DNA from: Macrolepiota albuminosa
Taxonomy: Eukaryota > Basidiomycota > Agaricomycetes > Agaricales > Agaricaceae
NCBI GenBank assembly: GCA_027475525.1
Contig: JAMWFC010000117.1
Coordinates: 3,334,183-3,398,182, forward strand
Direction: 5' to 3'
DNA: 64,000 bases
Part shown: positions 21,981-33,778 of the stretch, in pieces
Position numbering within the stretch: position 1 is the stretch's first letter
Layout of the letters: the number at the start of each line of letters is the position of its first letter
Program-made: the position numbers and the translations under genes
The notes under the pieces: model-generated
Database searches by the model: none
Seen by the model: the letters and a program-made list of their open reading frames with translations, nothing else
What the model was told of the DNA's origin: nothing

Positions 21981-22497
21981 ATAGTCCCTCCAATACATTT
22001 GAGAGCATTAGACCAAGTGTCATTCAAAATCTAAATTACAATATTTTTTTTAATAATTTTGACAAAAAGATTTAAATAAAAATCTGAACTTAATTGCATT
22101 ATTTTCACTGTATTTTCACATTGTTTTGGCAAAAAATATTATTCCTGCACCCAGTGATAAAGCATAGACAGAGTAACCAATAAAATAATTGCAGAATATG
22201 TGTATCATACAAATTGATGCTAAACAATCTAATTATATTGAGAGAAAGGTATAAATAGGGAGATGGTAGACAGAAGTAGTTTTAGTTTTCCCTTTTTGAA
22301 TCATATCTTGTTCTAGTTATTGACAGTTTTTAGTGAAGTCAGAGTCAATCTGCTTACACACACTCACATTTGTAAACCCAAGAAATAATGCTACAATTCC
22401 AAGTTATATGTACAGTATTGACAAAAATCAAGTTAGATGCTAAAATATAAAAGTTAGTAATAAGTAGTTAATTAACAATCACACTTACATTTGTAAA

Positions 22498-24398
22498 CTA
22501 TTGAGAACTTCTTAATATACAATATTTGCAGTTATTTTTGATGTATTTTCTTCTGACAAAATCACCTTGATATGGTCTCCTGATGTGCATTAAGAAAGTG
22601 CAACATAAAGTTGGCCATGTGTAAAAACTGGTGATTGAAGATCCAATCCAACATGCTTGACTGATTGCCCTTGAGACTTGTTGATAGTCATAGCAAAGGC
22701 CAGTCAAATTGGAAACTATCTCCTGCATAATGGTATTGGCAAATCCTCTTCAGAAGCATCTAGATTGATCCTTAAAATCAAAACAATTGAACCTGCAAAC
22801 TTAGCATCTCCACTAATAACACAACATCTGAGGACTCTGGTGCTGATATGAGTGACAATCATTCTTGTTCCATTGCAAAATCCTTTGGTTGTATCTAGAT
22901 TGCTGAGGAGCATAACAGGAACTCCAATCTTCAAAGCTAGTTTAGCCAAAGGCAAACTACTGGCTTTCAAAGAGTTGAGATATTCCACAGGATATAATGC
23001 AAGACCATCAGGATTCCTGTTATCAGAAAGAACACAATCTGCACTTTGTAGGATCCTTTTTTCTCCTAAATACCTTTCTAGAACTTCTACATTGATCTCC
23101 TTTACATCAGAGTTCTTGCCAGAGAGAATAGTCTGGTTCAGGTAATACTGATTATTTTGAGGATGACCAATATCAGGATATGTAGAAGAAATCAATCCAG
23201 TGATAGAATTGTCATCATAGATCATCCTTTCAGGCAGTTTGACTGTTTCTCCAGGTCCTAAATTTTTCCCTGCACCAACATCCAACAACCAAGCTGCATG
23301 AGCAATATTCTCTGCAGTCTGCTTTGACTGCATATTTTGAACCAAGTAGTGGACTTGAATATGATCCCAAAGTCAGCCCCTTTTGAGTGAAGCAGCAATC
23401 ATCTGCTATCTGAGTCTATGTAGAACTACTAAAAGAGTTTGTCTAAAGTCTCCTTCAAAAACCACAATAACTCTACCAAAGAAAATGTCATTATCAAAGA
23501 TGTCTCTAATGCCACGATCTACAGAGTCAATGGCATTTTTGTGTTGCATTGGAACTTCATCTCAAATAACAACTTTGGTGCAAAATATGAGCTGTGATAA
23601 CTGGGTTCTTCTCTTGATATTGGCAATGGATGTATCAAGAGCAGGAATAGGAATTTTAAATCTTGAATGAGCTGTCCTATCCCCTTTCAACAATAAGGCA
23701 GCAATCCCAGATGATGCTACACATAATGCTACATCTCCATTGGAACAAATAGCAGCAGCCATAGTATTGCAGACAAAGGTTTTGCCATATTCTCCAGCAC
23801 TGTGAATGAATAGCATCCTGCCCAGATTGTTGTTCACAGAGTTCATGACAGCATCAAAAGTCTTCAGTTATTCCACATTGAACTTGGCCTTGTTTTCTTC
23901 CACTCTTTGCTTTAATTCCTCAACATCATAATTGGTTTCATCTTCTAAAAGCCTATTGCTTAGAAGAATAGTTTGATCAGTATTTAAGTCAATCTTTTAT
24001 GCAAATGCCAATTACCTGGAACTATATTCCAATTTTGTTGAGCTTCTGGCATGTTGGGAAAGTCTTTCAGAGTTTTTCCAAAATTCATTAAAGTATTATT
24101 GATAAGATAAAGGCCATAATCATAAATGTCTTCATTGGTAAAGACTTGGTCCCTGTACTGTCTCATATGTTCCAATCTGTGTTGAAGATCATTACAGATA
24201 GAATGCTTGAATTCATTTCATAAAGCCTCAGGAGTGGCAGGAGCACAGTGGAATAGAATAGTGCAAAACAGCTGTCTGAGAGCTGATTCTAGTTGGATTG
24301 GAGCAGCTTTAGTGAGACACTGCCTCCATTCTGCATCATCCTCCAAAAGACCTAGAGCCTTGCATGCTTCTTGATAAGTGGGATAGATATGATGTAAC
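22498..24398 (-). pseudogene. Helitron-type Pif1 helicase relic
   Basis: Minus-strand fragments of the helicase part of a Helitron RepHel protein. From N to C: ATPEALWNEFKHSICNDLQH and DIYDYGLYLINNTLMNFGK (24180-24000), the Walker A region HSAGEYGKTF and CVASSGIAALLLKGDRTAHS (23846-23680), then LDVGAGKNLGPGETVKLP, ALYPVEYLNSL and NGTRMIVTHI, and the C-terminal TINKSQGQS with HGQLYVALS. Stops and frameshifts separate these. After VALS the expected Arg is a TAA. The Walker A loop is altered (GEYGKT where the family usually has a glycine-rich loop). The Rep nuclease half is not present; the right edge meets the 170-bp repeat at 24399. Confidence 0.8.
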
Positions 24399-24568
24399 TG
24401 ATAGTTACAAGCTAGAACTTTTTTGTGTGAATCACACAGTGCTAAATCAGATTGCTATATCAGATTTGACTAGAACTAGAGTGAATACAAGATGTTGTCT
24501 TATGTAATACTTTACTGTAGGTTTAATAGTATTGGTGATGCTGGTGACATATGTGATGCTCCATTACA
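24399..24568 (-). repeat. 170-bp repeat, probable 3' LTR of gypsy element A
   Basis: TGATAGTTACAAGC...CCATTACA. A second copy of exactly 170 bp in the same orientation lies at 44276-44445, bracketing gypsy A. The two differ at about 19 positions, all but one transitions. LTR identity is inferred from position and from the TG...CA ends on the minus strand. Confidence 0.55.
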
Positions 24569-24910
24569 TACCATCCAATGAGACTAAATACTCAGTCTTA
24601 GAAGAAAGGTGGAACTATGAACTTGCATAAAAGTGCATGACATCAGGCAATTGTGCATACTGTGTAGCTGTAGGAAGTTAGTAACACTGGCCATAGCAGT
24701 AGTATGTAGTGTAGACACTTGACATACTTAGTTTTACAGCCTCTTAGTGTGCAAGTGCGCATACTAGCCCAAATGACAAAAAAGCAGAATAAAATAAAAA
24801 AATAAAAAAACACAACATCTGTTTGCTGTATATACATGCTACCCTAAAGTGTGCATCAGCCTGAGAATGTTGAGTTTGCACTCAGATTTACCTAAAAGTT
24901 AAAAAAGGGT
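24569..24910. other. Non-coding stretch inside gypsy A, before its 3' repeat
   Basis: AT-rich, with an A-rich run near 24777-24812. No coding signal seen. Confidence 0.4.
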
Positions 24911-27320
24911 CTATGACCCATCTGATAAGGCTCCTGCAACCATGCCTGTCTCCATCACCATTGACTTCTCCTCCAATGTGACATTAATTGCAGGAGGGGG
25001 AGGCACTGATTCCATTCTTGGTGGGGTGGTTGACTCCTTAACTGCAGGTGAATTTGCCACTATAGGCTTAGTTAGTGTGACGTTAATCACTGAGATAATG
25101 GTGGGTAGCATACTATGCACTGACATGTGTTTTAGGAGATTGATCTGATTAGGATCCATGCTAATGAAATAATAGAGGCCCTCAGCCTCAGAATTTATTG
25201 AGAGATTGCTCTCTTTATAGTACTTGAACATAAGACAATAATAATTGTCTTTGGTCATCTCCTACCATCCATCTTATTATGAGACTGCAGACAGGGTGCC
25301 ATATGTGGCAAGGTGCTCTATGTGCTTGTTATCAATCTGCTTGAAGATGTCCATAAACATTGTTCTAAAAAGACCATGTCATAGGTATATGCATGGTCTA
25401 CCCAGTTTAAAAGAATCTGGTTAAGATGCATAATGTGTTGTTATCAAAAAAGTTATATGTCTGCTCATCTGGTATGTAAACTTGTTGAATCTTGAGCTTA
25501 GGCCTGTATTGGGGCTCAAAGAGTTGCTTGGAAAACATAGCATTATAAGAGGCAATTGTCTCACAATAAAGTTTCAGATAGGCCATGACAAGAGTCATGC
25601 ACCAAACAATTACAGGTTTGGCTATGCTATTTGTGCAGAGAGTTCAACACAACATGAACCTAAAGAGGATTTGCCAGTGCATGTAGTATGTGCGATCGAC
25701 TGTAATGTTCTGATATGTGTTTTTCAGCCTAGGGCAACCAAAAACCAGTATGTATTGAGCAAGCTGGTCCAGGTCAAATGGTATGGCTGGGTCTGGTGTG
25801 CACATTCTATGCAGTGCCATAGATCCATCTTCTTTTGTATGCAGGAAGCACTTCAGAATTTGTTGTTGTTCTACAAGAGCAAAGTCTTCAAAACTCTGCA
25901 TTGGGTTGATGAAGTCCTGATACTGTGGCTCTATTATCAGGAGCTGCATGGTTCTGTCATACAGAGCCTCAACTATTTGCTAGGCAAACATTTGAAGCTT
26001 GGTGATTAGCATGTATGTGACAATTTTGTTGCAATGGGAAACATGTATGTTTATATAATACTTATAAAGCTGGTCCAGCTCTAAGAGAGTGCAGAGAAAG
26101 CTGCACAGAGCATACTTATACACAATTGTGCCTAGGATATGGGCATGCTGACCAGAGGCAAACTCATAAGATGCTGCTCTGTTGGCATCAGCTTCTATCA
26201 ACACTATATTTGTAAGATACAAATAGTAGGTACAGTGGCTGAGTGCTCTTCTAAAGCATGAGTTCATTTGCTTGATATTGAGTGGGCCCCATACTTTCAC
26301 CCTCAGACCATCAGGAATTTTTTCCAAGATATCATCCTCAGCCCAATATTGAAAGGCCTGCAGTTCCTTGGCACAATTTTTTTTTTAGCAATGCACTTAT
26401 TGCATAATACTCATTGAAATTAGTCTGCTATTGATTCCTCTTTCTCACCCTCCTTCTCCTGCTCCAAGCTCAACTCTCCATAGTCACTCTCATTGGACAA
26501 GGAAACAACTGGTGCTTTGTCTTTTCCAGGCACAGGCTTGTGCCTTAAAATCACCACCAGACCATCATACTGCTTTAGTGTGCAGGAGTTTGGAGTCAAG
26601 ATGACCATGAGATAGTGTATCAGAAGTGCTGGCATTAAAACAGGCAGCATAAATAGCATTTGAGCTTTTTCAGCTTGTTCAGAAATGCTAGCCAAAAAGG
26701 CTATCACCTTTAGCTTAGATGCATCAAGTAGTGGTTTGCAGCCACAATGCTAATGGGATGGCCCTGGCTTGACTAGGGCAGACAATGTGGATAATAGCTG
26801 AGCCACTAAAAGTGCAGGCACACTTTGTGCCAGAGTTCTCTCTCCAGGCTTAGCATGAGGGATGTTTTGAATAGGCACATTTGACACCATAGTAACAGAT
26901 TTGGACCTCATGGGTGGGGCCTGAGATGGTGCAGTTTCCTGCTGACTCAGAGACAGCTCAGCCAGCGGCTTACTGACTGCAGCCAGTAGCTCTGACAAGG
27001 TTTGAGGGGCCAGGACAGGTAACCACAATAATGAAGCAATAGGCTGGAGCAAGCTGCTCAAGGCATGCTAGTTATGCTGCTGTTAGCATTCTTGCCTGTA
27101 GAGGTTCAACCAGTCAAATGGGCTGATATCTAGCCCTCTTGACTTTGGCTGTCGGTTTCTTAAAAGTTGATACTTTGCACTTGGACATGTGGTCAATCTG
27201 CTCCAGCGCTAATATGCATTGCTTTTTTATCAGCTTAATCTGATCAAGCAACCCCTCAATAACAACAATGGCCAAACCATCCTGCAGAAAAGATGCAATT
27301 GCAGGGAATGGCTGTCCCAC
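24911..27320 (-). pseudogene. Unrecognised decayed coding block(s) between integrase and 3' LTR of gypsy A
   Basis: Minus-strand fragments read as protein but are cut by stops and frameshifts. The upstream part (27320-26420) is rich in Ser, Pro, Leu and Gln with basic patches (FKKPTAKVKRAR) and an acidic end (LSLEQEKEGEKEE). The downstream part (26327-25407) looks like a folded domain: IPDGLRVKVWGPLNIKQMN, SFEDFALVEQQQILKCFL, MCTPDPAIPFDLDQLAQYI, NTYQNITVDRTYYMHWQIL and LFEPQYRPKLKIQQVYIPD. A Pro/Thr/Val-rich tail follows at 25258-24911. I cannot name a family. It may be an extra reading frame of element A, a captured gene, or another nested element. Confidence 0.4.
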
Positions 27321-28239
27321 TACTTCTAGTCAGCAGAGGAGTGCATCTGGCACTACTGATTCCTGCACTTGTGGTGCAGATTCCTTATATGGCTCTACCA
27401 TGGGCTGATGCATCCATGGCACAGAAGGTGATCCTGTCACTGTCTCCACATATATTAGTGCTGATGTTAGCAGATGTGGTGGAGAAACCTGATAATAGTG
27501 CTCTTAGTGCTTGTAACACCCCTCATTGTTTATTTTTATCTCTTGTGAGTAGAGAGGTGTTTAATAGGGAAGCGGCTCCTTGCAGCCTGGGTAGGCCATG
27601 CCTGCTGACTGATATTGGCCTTCCACTAGATATGGCAGCTGCTTCTGGTATTCAGATGGGTAATTTTGTACATTTTGTATATTTGGAGGTTTACCTCCTC
27701 CACCAGAGCCTTGCAGGCTCTGAGCACTTTTCTGTGGCTCCTAACAGGCCATTATGCAGGACATGTCAGATACATATGTATTGGAATTCAGGAAAAGAAT
27801 AAAAGAGAGAAAAAAAAATATCCTAACTCTGCTAGTGATATAAACAACTACCAACAGTAGCCACCTAATCATTAACTGGTTATCAAAGTGGACTTAGTCT
27901 ATATTTCATCATCCTATGTGCTCTACACGTATTTTGCTAGCTGTTAAGGGTGTTTCACACCTTGCAGCTCCAGGTATTGGTCCAGTGCTGCAAGATCTTT
28001 GCAGCTTGACAACAGTTTTCAAAATCATCTACGAATCATTTCTAGTTATCACCAGTTTTAAAGTCATAAGGCTCTGTGATTGCATGGTTAAAAAATAGCA
28101 CATTACTACTAGCCAGATAAGGTTGCAACAGCAACACATGGAATTTAAGGACTATTCTGCATGCTTGAAGTGCAGGGGGCAGTTTGAGCATGTAGTTTGA
28201 CATACCAGGCTCAGCTTAAAAGACTCTATATGGTTCAAT
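27321..28239. other. Stretch without clear genes, inside gypsy A
   Basis: Open frames of modest length occur on both strands at 27293-27860 but are mutually antisense and show no motif. They are more likely a decayed continuation of the block to the left or of the gypsy integrase C-terminus. Confidence 0.3.
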
Positions 28240-29403
28240 TCATTTGGGGCACAACTTACTTGCTCTACTTTTTGGCAAATTCAAGTTCTTTATAGAAAGG
28301 TAGACCAAACTCTCTTTTTCAATGTCTGGTTTATTCTGTCTGCAATTATTTGCATGTCTTGTTTGCCATACATACAATTCTATAATTGCATCATGGGCAT
28401 CTGCTAAGTTCATTAACGTGTTACATGCAAACTGCTTGATTCTCACATAAATGACTTTGTCATTGCAAAGTTCACAAATCATTGATGGCATGTAGCTACT
28501 ATTAAGTTTGAAGAGTGAATGCTCTGTACTTTTTGATATGCTCATATTAATCACAAATTCCACAAGTGAACATTTATCCATTTAGTTCTTCTAATCAGGA
28601 TGTACAAATGCTTGCAGTATCTGTATAATATTTCTATTTGCATGTTCTGTCTGTTTATCCATTTGTAGATGAAATGATGTTGACATAAGCAATTTTACTC
28701 CAAGCAGCTTGTGCAGCTCCTTTCACCATTTGGAAGTAAACTTAGCATTTCAATCACTTACAATCAAACTACATAGACAAACCATGGAGGTGCACTATCT
28801 CCTTGAGATAGATCCATGATAAGTCTGCGGCTGTCATAGTCATCCTTACTAGAATGAGATGGACTATACTGGTCATGCAACAAATCACTACCCACAGGTA
28901 GTTAAAGCTTTTTGACTCAGGAAATGGACCAATAAAGTCCATTCCAATGGAGTCCCAGAGTTTTACTGGAATTGAAAGCAAATGCAGCTTCTTTGGAGGT
29001 TTCAATATCAACATCTTCAACTGTTGACATTGCTTGCATGTTGAGCAAAATTGACTTGTCTCTTTGGCCATCTGCAGCCACCAATCCTATTGACACATGT
29101 AATCCAACATTTTCTGAGTTTCAAAGTGGCCTACTACTTGGTAGGCCTGTTCCAGAATAGTCATGATCAATGACTGCTTCCAGGAAATATAGATGACCTT
29201 GGACCCTATGGGTCAGGTCAAATACATGAGCTGGTGCTCCAAATTAAAGTGCAGATGTACCTGTGGATAGTTTATTATCTCTATAAAGAGACTGTCACTT
29301 TTGTATCCTTGCTAAATACATGTGCAAAATTGCATGTTGCCTAAGTTAGTTGGTGCAAGCTGCCGATTGTGCAAGTCCAGTGCATGTTGTAGAGTCATCT
29401 CGC
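28240..29403 (-). pseudogene. Integrase of gypsy element A, cut off from its RT by element B
   Basis: On the minus strand LTLQHALDLHNRQLA (about 29398-29354) is the typical lead-in to a gypsy integrase. The zinc-binding CSTCKQCQQLK follows, then the catalytic core WDSIGMDFIGPFPESKSF (first Asp), VSD before a stop and NAKFTSKW (second Asp), and FHLQMDKQTEHANR (Glu). Several stops and shifts occur, so it is inactive. The 3' side of element B starts at 29404. Confidence 0.8.
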
Positions 29404-30335
29404 TGATGACGCCCAAAGTTTGGTCAGTAACAAATATAGTAATAGTGTTACTATGCCAAAAACTTGCATTGAGCGTGCTAAAAGTGATGAGGAGAGTTCT
29501 GGGCAGGTCCAAGAGAACATGTCTATGAAAATAAGGTAGAGTTGAAAAGGAGTTGGCAAGTGTCAAGCGCTAAGGTAAAAGCGCCTATAGAAAAAGTGGT
29601 GAGTGAACATGGCAATGTGAGTGGCAAGAACATGGGAAGCTTAGCAAAGTCTAAGCAACGTTAATGCCTGCTGTAACTGCAAGGCACGAGTATGTCGTTG
29701 GCTAGCAATAGTCTGCAACTGCCGATGACTTCAACATTGCTGATCATAAATAAGATTTAGACCGTAGAGGAGACTGAAGTAAGTGGGGCAGGAAACTCTG
29801 TTCTGATCCTATGTACAAGTTGGTAAGTACTTTTTATACTACAAGGAGTTCACCGTCGCCAAGTGACTAATAACGCCAAAGTGTGGCAAACTAGAAAATT
29901 TTATAGAGATGGCTCCAACGGTTTCAGATCCCTATCGTCCATTTAAGACACTTAGTGATGCCAGGTGGCAGATTGCAATGCTAAACCATCAATCCATCAA
30001 TCTTCTGTCTGTCCAAAATACTAAGCGACATCAAGCGCTGAATCGAGATGCTAAGCGATGTCAGATGCCAAGATCAAACACCAAGCTGTCTGTCAGTTTT
30101 TGATTTGATAAATCATCAGTCTTCTTACTAAGCGCTGTCATCAGTGACTGATGCCATCTGTCAGTTGTCATTCTGTCTGCCGTTGGCACTATCATTGATC
30201 AGATCTGCTTCTTGCCATGTGTGGTTGTCAATTATTACCAAAATTAGTTAATTAGCACGTGCTAAAGTATTCTGAGTCAGTGCTATGTTGCCATAGCCTG
30301 CCATTGATGTGCTGATCCTATATAGGGTCCTATCA
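29404..30335 (-). repeat. 3' LTR of gypsy element B
   Basis: 932 bp. Compared with 39913-40839 it differs at many sites, nearly all A/G or C/T exchanges, plus a few small indels. Confidence 0.88.
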
Positions 30336-30377
30336 TCTCCCCCCAACTGAAAAATTGACTGTCCTCAGTCACCAAAT

Positions 30378-33300
30378 ATGGTTACCATTACCGCTTTTGT
30401 GACAAGTGGCCTGTGCATTCTTCAGATTTTGTTTATAGTCCTAGCATATGAGTTCGGACTTCGTTTCTTCTCCCCATTCTTACTTGACACTCTTATTAAA
30501 AAATATGTCTTCCGCATTCCAACTCCGTCCTCTGTACCCAGTATCAAGGCTCAAAATGCGGCACACACATATATTGCCAAAGCCAACAACTTCCTCAAGC
30601 GTATCAATGGCATTGGCGTGGAAGCACCTATAAATTTGATAACCGCCATTATGAAATTGTACAAGCAGTGGTTGGAGGTACGCGTTCTTGGTGTGGGCTG
30701 GGATTGTGAGATTGAGGTTCGAGAGTGGTGCTGGTTGTGATACCTAGATTACCGTGGTGCTGAGTGGTTAGCATCTTTTGCTCATTTTGTGAGTGCTTCT
30801 AGTTCTTGCCGTGTTGCTAGCTGATCAGGTTGTCAGACGCCTCCTCCCATCTCAACTATCAAGAATGAGTTGGAGGATATCCTGTTCAGGATGTTGCTGA
30901 TGACGGTAAGCGTGCCTGTAGCAGAGTGAGTATTTCTAATCCATTCCTTCTAACTTAGCTTTGGTCTGATTTGTCTCCACATAGTAAACAAGAGGTGTTG
31001 GCACTCCTCGCACACATGCAGGTAGACAAGAAAATTGTGAAGGCAAGAGGAGGTTTTCCAGGATTCTCAAGAGATTACCAGGGTGCTAGAGGAGCAGGAG
31101 AAGGCGGCAGCATTGGCAGTGGAGATGGAGGAGATTGCTGTGGAGAAGGTGCCTGCCGCCAAGAGGCAGGCTGTAGCAGAAGACTCTGGCAAGGTTAGTT
31201 GTGCTGGCAGCACTTTGAGCCCAGTGTTGCCAGCTAGCAAGTCGGGCTCACTGAGGAAGCTGGCAGATGCTTCCAAATGCAAGATATGTGCTGATTTTTC
31301 TTGCTGTTGCTGACGGTCGCTAACAATGTTTGCAGAGTTGCAAGGTGGCTCCTCAATACGCGGTAAGTAGTACTTTCTTTAAACCTGATCTTGAATTGAC
31401 TAAGTCTTTGTAGGTGCCAATACAAAGTTTCTTTGATAACAAGGAGCTGAAAAGTTTGCTTTTGCCACATCAGGAGGAGGCCGTCCTTGACAAGGGACAA
31501 GAAGCCGGTGTCGTGATGGAGGAGATAAAGGGGAAGAAGACCATTTCCCTGGCAACCTGGCAGGCATTTAAGGAGGTGCAAGGAGCGGTAAGTAACTTCT
31601 TTGGCTTCTTTAGTCTCTTGCTAACTCTTGGTGCTAGTGTGACAAATGCTGGGCAGACAATGACCCAAAAGGTGTAAGGGCAACCTCTAGAGGCTGTGGC
31701 TCAGTCACACAGCTGGCAGAGGGAGATCCAAAGTGTATTAGAGTATGTACTGACAATATTGTAATAACTACTCATCTGGCAGAGGGAGATCCAAAGAGAA
31801 CAAGTCTAGAGATTCTCTATGCCAGGTTGGATGCTTCTGGGGCTTCTGAAGCATGAGAAACAACTGTACAGTACAACAAAACTTTAAAAACTCGAAAATT
31901 GACTAACCAAACAACTGTGCAAATAAGGCAGAAAAACTTTGGACTTTAGAAGTCAGAAAGGCAAACTCCAGCTTATATAAGCAGTCTGGAAGCGGTGTTG
32001 AAGGGCCCATACTTGTCTGAATGGTAGCTAAAGAACTAGAGCATCTCAAAGGCTGAAAGTAGTACTAACAGATAGTGTTGAAAGAATAGAAACAGTAAAA
32101 TGAAATAATGTCAGAAGAAATAAGAGAATGAATGAAGGGAGAGTGAAGAAATAAGGAGTGAGAAAAGGAAGAAATGAGGAGTCCCCTGACAGAAGGCTGT
32201 TGGTTCCTGACTGGAGCCCAGCTGTGCTATCGTTGTGGTGCCTTGAAACGTGCTTGCACTATCGACAGGGCCAAGAGTTGTGAGCGTGGTGGTCTGCCAG
32301 ATGCCCTTGTCGAGAAGATATTTTCCCATGCAGTTTTAGTAAGAAGGGCAAGGGAGTTCATAGAAGAGCAGAGGAAGAAGGTTGCCGCTGGAGGAATGGC
32401 GTCTGTTGGATGGGCCTCCTTGGCATTGCTGACACGCCAAGGAGATAGAACTGAATCGGTCAGCAATTGAGGCGCTGGAGAGTGCCAAGGGACTTTGGTC
32501 CCAGAAAAACGACAAGCCCCTTCTCCAAGCAAAGAGAAGGGCAAGACCAAGTGACCTTGTGTGGTATTGTTGCCTTTCCCCTTGCCAGCCTCTAAGGATA
32601 CCGAGATGGAAAACTTGGAGAAGGCATTGGCAGCTAGTGGCCTACTACTTCCTGACACAGAGGCTGGGCCCAGCGGCCTCTTGTTGCCTATCCATTTGGT
32701 GGCAAGGTCTCTGGAGGAGTCAGGGGAACAGAAAGCACTGCCAGAGGATTGAGAAGGAGTCCCCTTAGACATCGAGATGGGAGAAGGCACTGGACCAGCC
32801 AAGACAGTGGCAATGGGAGGAGATGAGGATGCTGAAGGTGAAGAAGAGACCTTGGTGACTCAGCGCAAAAGTGATGAGGAGGAGGCACCAGCAAGGAAGG
32901 CGGTAGCAGAAGAAGAGGAGGGAGCGGCAGAAGTTGCCAGAGAGGAGCCTGAGTGATGCTGGCTTCCTTCCTATGGTAACATCGTCCCCTGGGAGGTGCC
33001 AGACTCCAAGGATGTTGCCAGACTAGAACTGAGGCACCCCATAGTTGCCAGAATTAATCCTGCCTAGACCCTGCAGCTACAACCAATAGTTACTGGTGAC
33101 GCCTTTCAGTGGCTGGAACAAGACCTCGTATACCTGGTGATAGCACTCAACCCTCACGACATATTGGAGAGGTATTTGAGAAGGGCGGCAACAATGGAGG
33201 AGGTGATGGGATGGGAGCAAGAACGTATCCAGGGTCAGCTAATGGCGCTTAGATTGCGCTACTCCAACCTGGGTCATAGCCTTTGCATTCTTTGCAACTA

Positions 33301-33433
33301 CCAAGACAATTGTCAAGCTGCCATGAATTGGCAAACTGCCAACAACATCTTGCTGGGTGACCTTCTTCCTCTTCGTGACTCCTCTTTGTCAGTTTCCAAT
33401 GATTCCTTGCCAATGGATGACAATAGTAAGTAA
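30378..33433 (+). pseudogene. Gene-like block on the opposite strand of gypsy B
   Basis: Plus-strand coding-like segments lie between the 3' LTR and the integrase C-terminus of B. The first exon candidate (ATG 30378, donor GAG|GTACGC near 30677) starts with a hydrophobic segment (TSGLCILQILFIVLAYEF). Downstream segments include ISTIKNELEDILFRMLLM, VLALLAHMQVDKKIVKA, a charged coiled-coil-like VLEEQEKAAALAVEMEEIAV, SFFDNKELKSLLLPHQEEAV, a Cys cluster CYRCGALKRACTIDRAKSC (32240-32290) and a C-terminal AATMEEVMGWEQERIQGQL ending at TAA 33433. Several GT-AG-like borders are present but a full model does not stay in frame. I do not recognise the protein; the Cys cluster and acidic helical body suggest nucleic-acid or chromatin binding. 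Confidence 0.45.
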
Positions 33434-33778
33434 ATGGACTTTAGTGTAAATAGGCCATTTATATATAGCTTTTTGTTAGTAGATCTCTATATATATATTT
33501 GTGCTCCTGAGTCTGGGAAAGTAAGTCTTGTAAGTAAACTGATAGATAAACACAATTAGGGGAACCTTAGCAAAATTTTGCAAAGGGAAACATTTAGAAA
33601 GTCATCATAGCAAAAAACCCTTGACAAGAGTTGCGCAATGCGCTAAACATTGGTGACATGCTAGCGCTGCGGCTTGACTACATAAGAAAATATCTGTGGA
33701 ATATATTACAGTAAGTATTGGCAAGAAAAATAAGTAAGGTATGTAATAAAAAAAAAGAGCTTATCAATATAGTCTTTT
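33434..33778. other. Spacer between converging coding blocks in gypsy B
   Basis: 345 bases between the end of the plus-strand block and the end of integrase on the minus strand. No coding signal; short AT runs such as TATATATATATT near 33488 could hold 3' processing signals. Confidence 0.4.

Larger units (their letters stand above)
20875..22497. other. AT-rich non-coding region with minisatellites and a strong hairpin
   Basis: No genes. It holds a long imperfect hairpin (20987-21029), two clusters of related repeat units (21060-21273 and 21797-21980), and AT-rich sequence between. It lies downstream of the Helitron helicase on that element's strand, so part of it may be the Helitron's 3' non-coding end, but no CTRR terminus could be fixed. 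Confidence 0.45.

Noticed and set aside
27293..27860. Plus-strand frame of 169 codons
   Set aside because: Antisense to the decayed minus-strand block, no recognisable motif, and low-complexity hydrophobic composition.
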